64,000 nt of DNA from Pseudomonas sp. WJP1 (GCF_028471945.1 NZ_CP110128.1:5072501-5136500); one strand, 5' to 3'. Positions 26,502 to 35,981 are shown, counted from the first letter of the stretch. The notes: a model not told the origin generated them from the sequence alone. Numbers and translations are program-made.

Positions 26502-28019
26502 ATGAGCGCATTGAACACTTCTGCACGCATCGCCGTAATCGGCGCCGGTGCCATGGGCGCCGGCATTGCCCAGGTCGCGGCTCAGGCCGGGCATCCGGTG
26601 CAACTGCTGGACAATCGCCCCGGCGCTGCCGCCCAGGCCATTGAAGGCATCGACCGGCAACTGGGCAAACGGGTCGAAAACGGCAAGCTGTCCGCCGATT
26701 CGCGCAGCGCAACCATCGCCCGTTTGCAGGCCGTGGAAGCCATTGAAGCCCTGGCCGATTGCGATCTGATCATCGAAGCCATCGTCGAGAACCTTGAGGT
26801 CAAGCGCGCGTTGTTCCGCCAGCTGGAAGGCATCTGCAGCGCGCAGTGCATCCTGGCGAGCAACACTTCGTCGCTGTCGATCACCAGCATTGCTGCACAG
26901 CTGCAACACCCGCAACGCCTGCTCGGCCTGCACTTCTTCAACCCGGCGCCGGTCATGGCGCTGGTGGAAATCGTCTCGGGCCTGGCCAGCGATCCGGCTT
27001 TGGCCGAGTGCCTGTACGACACCGCCAAGGCCTGGGGCAAGAAACCGGTACACACCCGCTCCACGCCAGGTTTCATCGTCAACCGCGTGGCCCGGCCGTT
27101 CTACGCCGAAAGCCTGCGCCTGTTGCAGGAAGGCGCCGCCGCTTGCCCGACCCTGGATGCGCTGATGCGCGAGGCCGGTGGTTTTGCCATGGGCGCCTTC
27201 GAGCTCACCGACCTGATCGGCCATGACGTTAACTATGCCGTGACTTGTTCGGTGTTCGACGCCTACTACCAGGACACCCGCTTCCAGCCATCGCTTATCC
27301 AGAAAGAGCTGGTGGACGGTGGACGACTGGGGCGCAAGAGCGGACAGGGTTTCTATAGCTACGCCCAAGGCGCTGAACGCCCGCAAGCGGCTGAAATCAG
27401 CAGTGCGGCGACCGTCGATGTTTGCGTTGCCGAAGGTGATTTGGGCATCGCCCGAAGCCTGCTTGAGCGCCTGCGCGAGCAAGGCGTCGAAGTTTTGCAA
27501 CGCGATGGCCGCGGCTTGCTGCGGGTCGGTGATGCAGTGCTGGCCCTGAGCGACGGCCGCATGGCCTGCCAGCGCGCTCGTGAAGACGGACTGCGTAACC
27601 TGATTCTGTTGGATCTGGCCCACGATTACGCCAAGGCCCAACGCATCGCGCTCAGCTGTGCGGCAGGCATTGATCCGCAGGCACTGGAACAAGGCGTCGC
27701 CCTGCTGCAACGGGCCGGGCTCAAGGTCAGCCTGCTCAGCGACAGCCCGGCCCTCGCCGTCCTGCGCACCGTGGCGATGCTCGCCAACGAGGCCGCCGAC
27801 GCCCTGTTGCAAGGCGTGGCCTCGGCTGCCGACATCGACCTGGCGATGCGCGCCGGGGTCAATTATCCCCAAGGCCCGCTGGGCTGGGCCGACGCCGTGG
27901 GCCTGCCGCACATCCTCAGCACGCTGGACAACCTGCAAGCCGCGTACGGAGAAGAACGCTACCGGCCATCGCTGCTGCTGCGCCGTCGCGTGGCCGAAGG
28001 GAGAAACTTCCATGACTAA
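26502..28019 (+). CDS. paaH: 3-hydroxyadipyl-CoA dehydrogenase PaaH
   Basis: A 505-residue NAD-dependent dehydrogenase. The nucleotide-binding GAGAMGAGIAQ is at residues 15-25, and LHFFNPAPVMALVEI and HTRSTPGFIVNRVARPFYAE mark the HAD family. A second, truncated C-terminal HAD-like domain (residues about 400-500) explains the length near 500, as in other PaaH proteins. It oxidises 3-hydroxyadipyl-CoA to 3-oxoadipyl-CoA. Its stop lies 8 bases inside paaI. Confidence 0.94.
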   Translation: MSALNTSARIAVIGAGAMGAGIAQVAAQAGHPVQLLDNRPGAAAQAIEGIDRQLGKRVENGKLSADSRSATIARLQAVEAIEALADCDLIIEAIVENLEVKRALFRQLEGICSAQCILASNTSSLSITSIAAQLQHPQRLLGLHFFNPAPVMALVEIVSGLASDPALAECLYDTAKAWGKKPVHTRSTPGFIVNRVARPFYAESLRLLQEGAAACPTLDALMREAGGFAMGAFELTDLIGHDVNYAVTCSVFDAYYQDTRFQPSLIQKELVDGGRLGRKSGQGFYSYAQGAERPQAAEISSAATVDVCVAEGDLGIARSLLERLREQGVEVLQRDGRGLLRVGDAVLALSDGRMACQRAREDGLRNLILLDLAHDYAKAQRIALSCAAGIDPQALEQGVALLQRAGLKVSLLSDSPALAVLRTVAMLANEAADALLQGVASAADIDLAMRAGVNYPQGPLGWADAVGLPHILSTLDNLQAAYGEERYRPSLLLRRRVAEGRNFHD

Positions 28020-28461
28020 CCATGAAGCGATGAACCTGGCCAGCGACTGCGCCCAAGCCTTGTTCCAACGCGACAACGCCAGCCAGGCCATGGGCATGCG
28101 CCTGCTGTCCGCCGGCCCAGGCTCCGCTCGCGTGGGCATGACCGTGCGCGCGGACATGGTCCAGGGCCACGGCACCTGCCACGGCGGCTACCTGTTCGCC
28201 CTCGCCGACTCGGCGTTCGCCTTTGCCTGCAACAGCTACAACGAAGCCACCGTGGCCATCGGCTGCAGCATCGACTACATCGCCCCGGCGCGCCTGGGCG
28301 ACACGCTCAATGCCGATTGCATCGAGCAAAGCCGCTCCGGCCGCACCGGCAACTACGACGTACGCATTGAAAACCAGCAGGGCCAGTTGATCGCCCTGTT
28401 CCACGGCAAGTCCTACAAAGTGCGCGGCTCGGTGCTGGCACAGGAGACCCCAAATGAATGA
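28012..28461 (+). CDS. paaI: Hydroxyphenylacetyl-CoA thioesterase PaaI
   Basis: A 149-residue hotdog-fold thioesterase. [20 protein letters not shown] carries the catalytic Asp, with the hydrophobic helix and [19 protein letters not shown] strand following. It clears ring-hydroxylated CoA esters that would trap coenzyme A. The ATG at 28012 overlaps paaH by 8 bases, and its own end overlaps paaJ by 8 bases, so translation across paaH-paaI-paaJ is coupled. Confidence 0.94.
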   Translation: MTNHEAMNLASDCAQALFQRDNASQAMGMRLLSAGPGSARVGMTVRADMVQGHGTCHGGYLFALADSAFAFACNSYNEATVAIGCSIDYIAPARLGDTLNADCIEQSRSGRTGNYDVRIENQQGQLIALFHGKSYKVRGSVLAQETPNE

Positions 28462-29665
28462 CGCCCTGATCATCGACGCCGTACGCACCCCCATCGGCCG
28501 CTACGCCGGAGTGCTGAGCAGCGTGCGCGCCGACGACCTCGGCGCGGTGCCGCTGCGCGAACTGCTGCGCCGTCACCCGCAAGTCGACTGGAACACGGTG
28601 GACGATGTGATCTACGGCTGCGCCAACCAGGCCGGCGAAGACAACCGCAACGTCGCGCGCATGTCGGCGCTGCTGGCCGGTTTGCCGGTCAGCGTGCCCG
28701 GCACCACCCTCAATCGCCTGTGCGGCTCCGGGCTGGACGCGGTCGGTACGGCGGCGCGGGCGATTCGCAGTGGCGAAACCGGGTTGATGCTGGTCGGAGG
28801 CGTCGAGTCGATGTCCCGCGCGCCCCTGGTGATGGGCAAGGCCGAACAGGCGTTTTCCCGTGCCGCCGAGATTTTCGACACCACCATCGGCTGGCGCTTC
28901 GTCAATCCGCTGATGAAAAAGACCTATGGCATCGATTCCATGCCGGAAACGGCAGAGAACGTCGCCGAACAGTTCAACATCTCCCGGGTCGACCAGGACG
29001 CCTTCGCCCTGCGCAGCCAGCAACGCGCTGCCGCTGCCCAGGCCAACGGACGCCTGGCGAAAGAAATCGTCGCGGTGGAAATTCCCCAGCGCAAAGGCCC
29101 GGCAAAAGTGGTCGAGCACGATGAGCACCCGCGCGGCGACACCACCCTTGAGCAACTGGCCAAACTGGGCACGCCGTTCCGTGAAGGCGGCAGCATCACG
29201 GCCGGCAACGCCTCGGGCGTCAACGACGGTGCCTGCGCCCTGCTGCTGGCAAGCCCCGAAATGGCCAAACGTCACGGCCTGACCGCCCGCGGTCGGGTGG
29301 TGGCGATGGCGACCGCTGGCGTCGAGCCGCGCATCATGGGCATCGGCCCGGTGCCGGCCACCCGCAAGGTACTGGAGGTTGCAAACCTGAGCCTGGCGGA
29401 CATGGACGTGATCGAGCTCAACGAAGCCTTTGCCGCGCAGGGCCTGGCGGTACTGCGCGAACTGGGCTTGAGCGACACCGACCCACGGGTCAACCCCAAC
29501 GGCGGCGCTATCGCCCTGGGCCATCCGCTGGGCATGAGCGGCGCTCGCCTGGTCACCACCGCCCTGCATGAGCTTGAGGAACGCAATGGCCGCTATGCCC
29601 TGTGCACCATGTGCATCGGTGTCGGCCAAGGGATCGCGCTGATCATCGAGCGTCTATCCCACTAA
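28454..29665 (+). CDS. paaJ: 3-oxoadipyl-CoA/3-oxo-5,6-dehydrosuberyl-CoA thiolase PaaJ
   Basis: A 403-residue thiolase. The acyl-carrying Cys90 is in [12 protein letters not shown], the [11 protein letters not shown] motif is intact, [11 protein letters not shown] carries the catalytic His and [10 protein letters not shown] the second Cys. The [22 protein letters not shown] stretch is typical of the PaaJ/PcaF branch. It performs both thiolytic steps of the pathway. It ends about 100 bp before paaK, the widest gap in this operon. Confidence 0.94.
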   Translation: MNDALIIDAVRTPIGRYAGVLSSVRADDLGAVPLRELLRRHPQVDWNTVDDVIYGCANQAGEDNRNVARMSALLAGLPVSVPGTTLNRLCGSGLDAVGTAARAIRSGETGLMLVGGVESMSRAPLVMGKAEQAFSRAAEIFDTTIGWRFVNPLMKKTYGIDSMPETAENVAEQFNISRVDQDAFALRSQQRAAAAQANGRLAKEIVAVEIPQRKGPAKVVEHDEHPRGDTTLEQLAKLGTPFREGGSITAGNASGVNDGACALLLASPEMAKRHGLTARGRVVAMATAGVEPRIMGIGPVPATRKVLEVANLSLADMDVIELNEAFAAQGLAVLRELGLSDTDPRVNPNGGAIALGHPLGMSGARLVTTALHELEERNGRYALCTMCIGVGQGIALIIERLSH

Positions 29666-29764
29666 AGAATCGCGATTCCCGGGGAGCCGAGAGGTATCCT
29701 TGGGGCATGCACTCAAAGCCCCTGCATGCAGGGGCCGGAACACAAAAACAATTCGAGTGAACAC

Positions 29765-31090
29765 ATGAACATGCCAATTGCCCAAACCGTGCTGGATCCC
29801 GTGCTGGACCCGCTGGAAACCGCCAGCATCGACGAGCTGCGCCAGCATCAGCTGGAGCGCCTGCGCTGGAGCCTGAACCACGCCTACAAGAATGTGCCGC
29901 TGTACCGTCAGCGCTTCGATGCGCTGGGCGTGCACCCCGACGACATCAAGTCCCTCGACGACCTGGCGAAATTCCCCTTCACCACCAAGTCCGACCTGCG
30001 TGACAACTACCCCTACGGCATGTTCGCCGTGCCGATGCACGACGTGGTGCGCCTGCACGCGTCCAGCGGCACCACCGGCAAACCGACCGTCGTCGGCTAC
30101 ACCCAGAACGACATCGACACCTGGGCCAACGTGGTTGCACGCTCGATTCGCGCAGCGGGTGGCCGACGTGGCGACAAGGTGCACATCTCCTACGGCTACG
30201 GCCTGTTCACCGGCGGCCTGGGCGCGCACTACGGTGCCGAACGCCTGGGTTGCACGGTGATCCCGATGTCCGGCGGCCAGACTGAAAAACAAGTGCAGCT
30301 GATCAAGGATTTCCAGCCGGACATCATCATGGTCACGCCGTCCTACATGCTCAACATCGCCGACGAGATCGAGCGCCAGGGCATCGACCCGCACAAACTG
30401 GCCCTGCGCCTGGGCATCTTCGGCGCCGAGCCCTGGACCGCCGAGCTGCGCAGCGCCATCGAGGCGCGCATGGGCATCACCGCCCTGGACATCTACGGCC
30501 TCTCGGAAATCATGGGCCCGGGCGTCGCCATGGAATGTGCCGAGACCAAGGACGGCCCGACCATCTGGGAAGACCACTTCTACCCGGAAATCATCGACCC
30601 GGTCACCGGCGAAGTGCTGCCGGACGGTCAGATGGGCGAACTGGTGTTCACCTCCCTGAGCAAAGAAGCCCTGCCGATGATCCGCTACCGCACCCGCGAC
30701 CTGACGCGCCTGCTGCCAGGCACCGCGCGGCCGATGCGGCGTATCGACAAGATCACCGGGCGCAGCGATGACATGCTGATCATCCGCGGGGTGAACGTGT
30801 TCCCGACGCAGATCGAGGAGCAGGTACTGAAAATCAAACAGCTTTCCGAGTGCTACGAGATCCATCTGTATCGCAATGGCAACCTGGACAGCGTTGATGT
30901 GCACGTGGAGCTCAAGGCCGAGCATCAGCACCTGAGCGACGAACAGCAGAAGGCTGTGTGTGGCGAGCTGAGCAAGCACATCAAGACCTACATCGGGATC
31001 AGTTCGCGGATCGTCCTGCAGCCTTTCCATTCGATCAAGCGTTCCGAGGGCAAAGCCTGCCACGTAGTGGATAAACGCCCTAAAGCATGA
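29765..31090 (+). CDS. paaK: Phenylacetate-CoA ligase PaaK
   Basis: A 441-residue adenylate-forming enzyme that activates phenylacetate to phenylacetyl-CoA, the true inducer and the substrate of the epoxidase. The ATP-binding P-loop reads LHASSGTTGKPTVVGYT, with YGLSEIMGPGVAMEC as the A5 motif and RSDDMLIIRGVNVFPTQIE as the hinge. The start at 29765 was chosen because the 13 upstream in-frame codons look non-coding and GAGTGA lies before this ATG. It is the last gene of the operon and is followed by a strong terminator. Confidence 0.95.
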   Translation: MNMPIAQTVLDPVLDPLETASIDELRQHQLERLRWSLNHAYKNVPLYRQRFDALGVHPDDIKSLDDLAKFPFTTKSDLRDNYPYGMFAVPMHDVVRLHASSGTTGKPTVVGYTQNDIDTWANVVARSIRAAGGRRGDKVHISYGYGLFTGGLGAHYGAERLGCTVIPMSGGQTEKQVQLIKDFQPDIIMVTPSYMLNIADEIERQGIDPHKLALRLGIFGAEPWTAELRSAIEARMGITALDIYGLSEIMGPGVAMECAETKDGPTIWEDHFYPEIIDPVTGEVLPDGQMGELVFTSLSKEALPMIRYRTRDLTRLLPGTARPMRRIDKITGRSDDMLIIRGVNVFPTQIEEQVLKIKQLSECYEIHLYRNGNLDSVDVHVELKAEHQHLSDEQQKAVCGELSKHIKTYIGISSRIVLQPFHSIKRSEGKACHVVDKRPKA

Positions 31091-31106
31091 CTGCTGCACC
31101 CCTTTG

Positions 31107-31133
31107 AGCCCCGCTGATGCGGGGCTTTTTTTT
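31107..31133 (+). terminator. Rho-independent terminator after paaK
   Basis: The 8-bp GC-rich stem AGCCCCGC/GCGGGGCT with loop TGAT is followed by seven further T. It closes the paaFGHIJK operon. Confidence 0.93.
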
Positions 31134-31160
31134 GCCTTTTTCTGCGCGGCGATCTCAGGT

Positions 31161-31185
31161 CCATCGCGAGCAGGCTCGCTCCCAC
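31161..31185. repeat. Single REP unit, ATCGCGAGCAGGCTCGCTCCC class
   Basis: One unit without an inverted partner, just downstream of the paaK terminator in the 691-bp gap before paaA. Confidence 0.7.
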
Positions 31186-31231
31186 AATTGGATTGGGTAC
31201 ATCCGCGCAAATCAGGTCGGCTGTCAGGCCG

Positions 31232-31275
31232 CCATCGCTGCGATGCGGCGACCCGACAAGCCAGCTCCCACAGGT
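31232..31275. repeat. Single REP-like unit carrying the CGGCGACCCGA module
   Basis: GATGCGGCGACCCGACAAGC followed by CAGCTCCCACAG has a REP tip joined to the same 12-16-base block (TCGGGTCGCCGC on the other strand) that interrupts the doublets at 5.9, 35.5 and 41.5 kb. Confidence 0.6.
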
Positions 31276-31319
31276 ACGCGCGTTCGCAGGGAACAGCGTA
31301 CACCCACCAAACAGGTCGA

Positions 31320-31645
31320 GTGTCAGCTCGCCTCGCCTGCTTTTGATCTTGATCCACCCGCCCCTTCGGGAGGCTGAGTGGAGGTGTTCATCCGGGGATT
31401 GGCGCGCAGCGCCGTTCGACGCAGTCGAACACATCGCATGTAGGTGCCAGCGAAGCCAACCGGAGGGCGATGCCCCCGGATGAATGCCGGAGCGAAGGAA
31501 CGCCGAGCCCCAGCGAGGGGCCGGACGCTCGGGGCGAGCCTTTTTTTGCTTACTTTTTTTTGGCGTTTGAAAAAAAAGTGAGTCGCCGTAAGGGCGAAAC
31601 CATAGGCGGCCGTTACCGAAGAAATGGATATGTACGCCGACCTCC
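31320..31645. repeat. Modular intergenic repeat with terminator-like hairpins
   Basis: A non-coding block of about 300 bp holds stacked hairpins: GCCCC-AGCGA-GGGGC (31507-31521), GCTCG-GGG-CGAGC followed by seven T (31527-31547), and ACTTTTTTTT/AAAAAAAAGT with an 8-base loop (31552-31579). I recall very similar text (TCGCCGTAAGGGCGAAACC and flanks) between genes in many fluorescens-group genomes, but copy number could not be checked here. The short frames in it are not genes. Confidence 0.5.
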
Positions 31646-31673
31646 CTACCCCCCAAAACCACCACTCATCCCA

Positions 31674-31740
31674 AAGCGATACAAAAACAAATACGACACG
31701 TCATTTTCCGTTTGATATTAATTTCTGTATCGCTTATAAA
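31674..31740 (+). promoter_or_regulatory. paaA operon promoter with 10-bp inverted repeat (candidate PaaX operator)
   Basis: The sigma-70 promoter is TTGATA (31712-31717), 17 bp, TATAAA (31735-31740). The perfect inverted repeat AAGCGATACA (31674-31683) and TGTATCGCTT (31726-31735) has its right arm in the promoter spacer and its left arm 52 bp upstream, about five helical turns. PaaX is the obvious ligand by context. Confidence 0.7.
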
Positions 31741-31781
31741 GTTCTCCATGCCCTCGAACAGATTCACGGCGGGAGACCCCC

Positions 31782-32771
31782 ATGTACGCACAGCTCGTAG
31801 AAACAGGCGTAAAGCGCATCAAAGACCTCTCGGAGATGTCCGATGAGGAGCGCGCCTTCCAGGAAAAAATCGATTCGGAAATCAAGATCGAAGCCAAGAA
31901 CTGGATGCCAGATGCCTACCGGCAAACCCTGATCCGGCAGATTTCCCAGCACGCCCACTCGGAAATCGTCGGCATGCTCCCGGAAGGCAACTGGGTCACC
32001 CGTGCACCAAGCCTCAAGCGCAAACTGCAATTGATGGCCAAGATCCAGGACGAAGCCGGTCACGGCCTGTACCTGTACAGCGCCATGGAAACCCTGGGTG
32101 CCGACCGCGATGAAGAGATCGCCAAGTTGCACAGCGGCAAGGCCAAGTATTCGAGCATCTTCAATTACCCGACGCTGAACTGGGCCGACATGGGCGCGGT
32201 GGGCTGGCTGGTGGATGGCGCGGCGATCGTCAACCAGGTGGTGCTGCAGCGCACCTCCTACGGTCCGTACTCGCGGGCGATGATCCGCATCTGCAAGGAA
32301 GAGAGCTTCCACCAGCGCCAGGGCTACGAAATCCTCCTGACCATGATGCGTCACGGTACCCAGGTGCAAAAAGATATGGTCCAGGACGCGATCAACCGCC
32401 TGTGGTGGCCGTCGCTGATGATGTTCGGCCCGAGCGACGAACACTCGCCGAACAGCGCGCAATCCATGGCCTGGAAGATCAAGCGCCAGAGCAACGACGA
32501 ACTGCGCCAGCGCTTCATCGACCAGACCATCCCGCAGCTGGAACTGCTGGGCTGCACCTGCCCTGACCCGGACCTGAAGTGGAACGCCGAAACCGGCCAC
32601 TACGACTTCGGCCAGATCCAGTGGGACGAATTCTACGAAGTGCTCAAGGGCAACGGCCCGTGCAACCAGGAACGCGTCGCCACCCGCCGCAAGGCGATTG
32701 AAGACGGTGCCTGGGTCCGTGAAGCCGCCGTCGCCCACGCCCGCAAAAAACAAAACAAGAACGCCGCCTGA
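31782..32771 (+). CDS. paaA: 1,2-phenylacetyl-CoA epoxidase catalytic subunit PaaA
   Basis: A 329-residue ferritin-like di-iron oxygenase subunit that epoxidises the ring of phenylacetyl-CoA. Helical-bundle segments with likely iron ligands are seen in [34 protein letters not shown] and [16 protein letters not shown], the EXXH-type pairs of this family. It works with PaaC as the core, PaaB as a bridge and PaaE as the reductase. The length and sequence match PaaA throughout. It is the first gene of the second paa operon, 42 bp after the promoter. Confidence 0.96.
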   Translation: MYAQLVETGVKRIKDLSEMSDEERAFQEKIDSEIKIEAKNWMPDAYRQTLIRQISQHAHSEIVGMLPEGNWVTRAPSLKRKLQLMAKIQDEAGHGLYLYSAMETLGADRDEEIAKLHSGKAKYSSIFNYPTLNWADMGAVGWLVDGAAIVNQVVLQRTSYGPYSRAMIRICKEESFHQRQGYEILLTMMRHGTQVQKDMVQDAINRLWWPSLMMFGPSDEHSPNSAQSMAWKIKRQSNDELRQRFIDQTIPQLELLGCTCPDPDLKWNAETGHYDFGQIQWDEFYEVLKGNGPCNQERVATRRKAIEDGAWVREAAVAHARKKQNKNAA

Positions 32772-32799
32772 TTCGGCCACCTGATGTGGAGTAATTGAA

Positions 32800-33081
32800 A
32801 TGTCCGAGTGGACCCTCTTCGAAGTCTTCGTGCGCAGCAAGCACGGCCTCAACCACAAACACGTCGGCAGCGTGCATGCCGCCGACACCACCATGGCCAT
32901 CGAGAACGCGCGCGAGCTCTACACCCGTCGCAGCGAAGGCGTGAGCCTGTGGGTCGTGCCATCAGCGCTGATCACCGCCTCGTCGCCGGATGAAAAAGAC
33001 CCGCTGTTCGACCCGTCGGACGACAAGGTCTACCGCCATGCCAGCTTCTACGAGCTGCCGGCCGAAGTCGGGCACATGTGA
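32800..33081 (+). CDS. paaB: 1,2-phenylacetyl-CoA epoxidase subunit PaaB
   Basis: A 93-residue small subunit with the PaaB signature EVFVRSKHGLNHKHVGSVHA and ARELYTRRSEGVSLWVVPS. It has no catalytic centre and holds PaaAC units together. It lies 28 bp after paaA and 8 bp before paaC; the order paaABCDE is the standard one. Confidence 0.95.
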   Translation: MSEWTLFEVFVRSKHGLNHKHVGSVHAADTTMAIENARELYTRRSEGVSLWVVPSALITASSPDEKDPLFDPSDDKVYRHASFYELPAEVGHM

Positions 33082-33089
33082 GGTCGACC

Positions 33090-33851
33090 ATGAATAACAA
33101 GACCGATCTGATCGAATACCTGCTGCGCCTGGGCGACAGCGCCCTGATCCAGGGCCAGCGCCTGTGCCAGTGGTGCGGCAAGGCCCCGGCACTGGAAGAA
33201 GAGCTGGCGCTGATGAACGTCGGCCTCGACCTGGTGGGCCAGGCGCGCAACTGGCTGGATTACGCCGCCGAGCTGCTGGACGACGGCCGCGACGCCGATG
33301 ACCTGGCGTTCCGCCGCGACGAACGCGCCTACCGCAACCTGCTGCTGGTGGAACAACCCAACGGCGACTACGCGGTGACCATCCTCAAGCAATTCCTGTA
33401 TGACGCCTGGCACCTGCCAGTCCTCCAGGGCCTGAGCCAGTCCAGCGACGAACGCATTGCCGGGATCGCCGCCAAAGCAGTGAAGGAAGTCACCTATCAC
33501 CTGCGCCGCTCCGGCGAGTGGGTCGAGCGCCTGGGCGACGGCACCGAGGAAAGCCACAAGCGCATGCTCGCGGCCATTCCCGAAGTCTGGCGTTTCACCG
33601 TTGAACTGATCGCCGCCGATGACAGCGAACAGCGCCTGTGCGAAGCCGGCATCACCCCGGACATCGCCAGCGTGGCGGCGCAATGGCAAGCCAAGGTCAA
33701 CCAGATTTTCGCCAGCGCCACCCTGCCCGTGCCGGCCGCGCCAAGCTATTTCTACCTGAACGCACGCAAGGGCCTGCACACCGAGCACTTAGGGATCCTG
33801 CTGGCCGAAATGCAGTTCCTGCCACGAGCGTACCCCGATGCAACCTGGTGA
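33090..33851 (+). CDS. paaC: 1,2-phenylacetyl-CoA epoxidase structural subunit PaaC
   Basis: A 253-residue ferritin-like subunit that pairs with PaaA. The ligand-like segments (EEELALMNVGLDLVGQARNWL, VKEVTYHLRRSGEW in parts) show the fold. The protein ends in HTEHLGILLAEMQFLPRAYP, typical of PaaC. The ATG at 33090 has GAGG six bases upstream (GTGAGGTCGACC); a GTG at 33078 would overlap paaB. Its last 14 bases overlap paaD. Confidence 0.95.
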   Translation: MNNKTDLIEYLLRLGDSALIQGQRLCQWCGKAPALEEELALMNVGLDLVGQARNWLDYAAELLDDGRDADDLAFRRDERAYRNLLLVEQPNGDYAVTILKQFLYDAWHLPVLQGLSQSSDERIAGIAAKAVKEVTYHLRRSGEWVERLGDGTEESHKRMLAAIPEVWRFTVELIAADDSEQRLCEAGITPDIASVAAQWQAKVNQIFASATLPVPAAPSYFYLNARKGLHTEHLGILLAEMQFLPRAYPDATW

Positions 33852-34371
33852 GCTGATCGCCAGCGACCAGGGCGCCCGGCCGGTTCAACCGAGCGACTTA
33901 ACCGCCGCCTGGGCGATCCTGTCGCAAGTCATGGACCCGGAAGTGCCGGTGGTCAGCGTGGTTGACCTGGGGATTGTCCGCGATCTCGATTGGCAGGCCG
34001 GGCACTTGCACGTGGTGGTCACGCCGACCTACTCCGGCTGCCCCGCCACCGAAGTGATCGAGGGCGATATTCGTGAGGCGCTGGAGCAGGCCGGTTTCCA
34101 GGCGCCAAACCTGGAACGCCGCCTGACCCCGGCCTGGACCACAGACTGGATCACTGACAGCGGCCGCGAACGCCTGCGCGCCTACGGCATTGCGCCGCCC
34201 GAGGGCAGCACCAGCAAACGCAGCCTGCTCGGTGAGAGCCCGGTGATCGCCTGCCCGCAATGCGGCAGCGTCCACACCGAGGTGCTCAGCGAGTTTGGCT
34301 CCACCGCGTGCAAGGCGCTGTATCGCTGCGTCGATTGCCGGGAACCGTTCGACTATTTCAAGTGCATCTGA
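33838..34371 (+). CDS. paaD: PaaD, MIP18-family maturation factor
   Basis: A 177-residue DUF59/MIP18 protein. DPEVPVVSVVDLGIVRD and TPTYSGCPATEVIEGDI are the family motifs, and four cysteines at the C-terminus (ACPQCGS and RCVDCREP) form a probable zinc or cluster site. It is needed for an active epoxidase, most likely in Fe-S assembly of PaaE. It overlaps paaC by 14 bases, so translation is coupled. Confidence 0.94.
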   Translation: MQPGELIASDQGARPVQPSDLTAAWAILSQVMDPEVPVVSVVDLGIVRDLDWQAGHLHVVVTPTYSGCPATEVIEGDIREALEQAGFQAPNLERRLTPAWTTDWITDSGRERLRAYGIAPPEGSTSKRSLLGESPVIACPQCGSVHTEVLSEFGSTACKALYRCVDCREPFDYFKCI

Positions 34372-34402
34372 GCGGCATCGGCCGTCCAGCTGGAGAACAA
34401 CA

Positions 34403-35479
34403 ATGAGCAAATTTCACAGCCTGACCATCAAGGACGTGCGCACCGAGACCCGTGACGCGGTGTCCATCGCCTTCGAGATTCCGCAGCACCTGCAAGACAG
34501 CTTTCATTACACCCAGGGCCAGCACCTGGTGATGCGCACCCAGCTGGACGGCGAAGAAGTGCGCCGCTCCTACTCGATCTGCACCGGGGTCAACGACGGT
34601 GAACTGCGCGTGGCGATCAAGCGCGTGGCCGGTGGACGCTTTTCCGCGTTTGCCAACGAGCAGCTGAAGGCCGGGCACAGCCTGGAAGTGATGCCGCCAG
34701 CCGGGCATTTCAGCGTGGAACTCGACCCTGCTCGCCACGGCAACTACCTGGCGGTCGCGGCCGGCAGCGGCATCACGCCGATCCTGTCGATCATCAAGAC
34801 CACCCTGGAAACCGAGCCCAGCAGCCGCGTCACCCTGCTGTACGGCAACCGCTCCAGCTCCGGCGCCCTGTTCCGCGAGCAGCTGGAAGACTTGAAGAAC
34901 CGCTACCTGCAACGCCTGAACCTGATCTTCGTGTTCAGCCGCGAGCAGCAGGATGTGGACCTGTACAACGGCCGGATCAACGCCGAGAAATGCGAGCAGC
35001 TGTTCAGCCGCTGGCTCGACGTCAAGACCCTCGACGCCGCCTTCATCTGCGGCCCGCAGGAAATGACCGAGACCGTGCGCGACAGCCTCAAGGCCAAGGG
35101 CATGGAGCCTGCACGCATTCATTTCGAACTGTTCGCCGCCGCCGGCAGCCAGCAGAAACGTGAAGCCCGCGAAGCCGCCCGCCAGGTGGATGCGGCGGTC
35201 AGCCAGATCACCGTGATCAGCGATGGCCGTGCCCTGGCCTTCGACCTGCCGCGCAACAGCCAGAGCATCCTCGATGCCGGCAACGCCCAGGGCGCCGAAC
35301 TGCCCTACTCGTGCAAGGCCGGCGTGTGCTCGACGTGCAAATGCAAGGTCATCGAAGGCGAAGTGGAAATGGACAGCAACCACGCCCTGGAAGACTACGA
35401 AGTGGCCGCCGGCTATGTGCTGTCGTGCCAGGCCTTCCCGATCACCGACAAGGTGGTACTGGATTTCGATCAGCTCTGA
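34403..35479 (+). CDS. paaE: 1,2-phenylacetyl-CoA epoxidase reductase subunit PaaE
   Basis: A 358-residue electron-transfer subunit. The ferredoxin-reductase part comes first: FAD-binding RRSYSICTGVNDGE and NADPH-side AGSGITPILSIIKT and CGPQEM. The C-terminal plant-type [2Fe-2S] domain follows (YSCKAGVCSTCKCK with the fourth Cys in GYVLSCQA). It passes electrons from NADPH to PaaAC. The start at 34403 gives the usual N-terminus MSKFHSLTIKDV; upstream in-frame codons overlap paaD. A REP doublet follows the gene. Confidence 0.95.
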   Translation: MSKFHSLTIKDVRTETRDAVSIAFEIPQHLQDSFHYTQGQHLVMRTQLDGEEVRRSYSICTGVNDGELRVAIKRVAGGRFSAFANEQLKAGHSLEVMPPAGHFSVELDPARHGNYLAVAAGSGITPILSIIKTTLETEPSSRVTLLYGNRSSSGALFREQLEDLKNRYLQRLNLIFVFSREQQDVDLYNGRINAEKCEQLFSRWLDVKTLDAAFICGPQEMTETVRDSLKAKGMEPARIHFELFAAAGSQQKREAREAARQVDAAVSQITVISDGRALAFDLPRNSQSILDAGNAQGAELPYSCKAGVCSTCKCKVIEGEVEMDSNHALEDYEVAAGYVLSCQAFPITDKVVLDFDQL

Positions 35480-35510
35480 TATCCGATCTACCGGACTTAC
35501 ACAAAACCCT

Positions 35511-35614
35511 GTGGGAGCGGCGGTGCGACGATTCGACTTGCCCGCGATGAGGCCATCAGATTCAACATTGATGTCGCCTGATATTCCGTCTTCGCGGGCA
35601 AGCCCGCTCCCACA
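35511..35614. repeat. REP doublet with inserted CGGTGCGACGATTCGA module
   Basis: The right unit (CTTCGCGGGCAAGCCCGCTC plus CCAC) is standard. The left unit GTGGGAGCGG...CTTGCCCGCGA is interrupted by the 16-base block CGGTGCGACGATTCGA. It separates paaE from the transporter genes and may lower their expression. Confidence 0.8.
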
Positions 35615-35672
35615 ATGATCTGTGTTGTATCCCATAGCTGCGCCCACAACAAAAACAACAAAGGACACCACC

Positions 35673-35981
35673 ATGAGCCCCAAAGACATAGAACTCATCC
35701 ACCAGCACCCCGACTTCATCCAGCTGGTACGCCGCAAGCAGGCGCTGTACTGGTCGCTGTCGCTGATCATGCTGGTGATCTATTTCGGCTTTGTCCTGTT
35801 GGTGGCGTTCTCCCCCTCCACGCTCGGCCAGTCCCTGAGCGGCGGCGTGACCACCGTGGGCATGCTGGTGGGCGTGGTGATCGTGGTGCTGGCCTTTGCC
35901 TTGACCGGTTTCTATGTCTATCGCGCCAACAACGTGATCGACCCGCTGAACGAAAAACTCAAGCAGGAGTGCATCCGATGA
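35673..35981 (+). CDS. DUF485 membrane protein paired with an SSS transporter
   Basis: A 102-residue protein with two membrane helices ([20 protein letters not shown] and [22 protein letters not shown]). [12 protein letters not shown] at the N-terminus is the DUF485 hallmark. Such proteins are encoded just before acetate/solute:sodium symporters (YjcH before ActP in E. coli) and probably assist them. The start at 35673 is preceded by AAGGACACCACC. It overlaps the transporter gene by four bases (ATGA). Confidence 0.9.
   Translation: MSPKDIELIHQHPDFIQLVRRKQALYWSLSLIMLVIYFGFVLLVAFSPSTLGQSLSGGVTTVGMLVGVVIVVLAFALTGFYVYRANNVIDPLNEKLKQECIR

Noticed and set aside
25659..28175. 838-codon minus-strand frame opposite paaG-paaH-paaI
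   Set aside because: It is a long antisense frame over three well-supported paa genes, with His/Gln/Ala-rich shadow composition.
31104..31715. Short plus-strand frames between paaK and paaA
   Set aside because: They run through a terminator, REP units and a hairpin-rich repeat, and none has a ribosome site or a plausible protein sequence.
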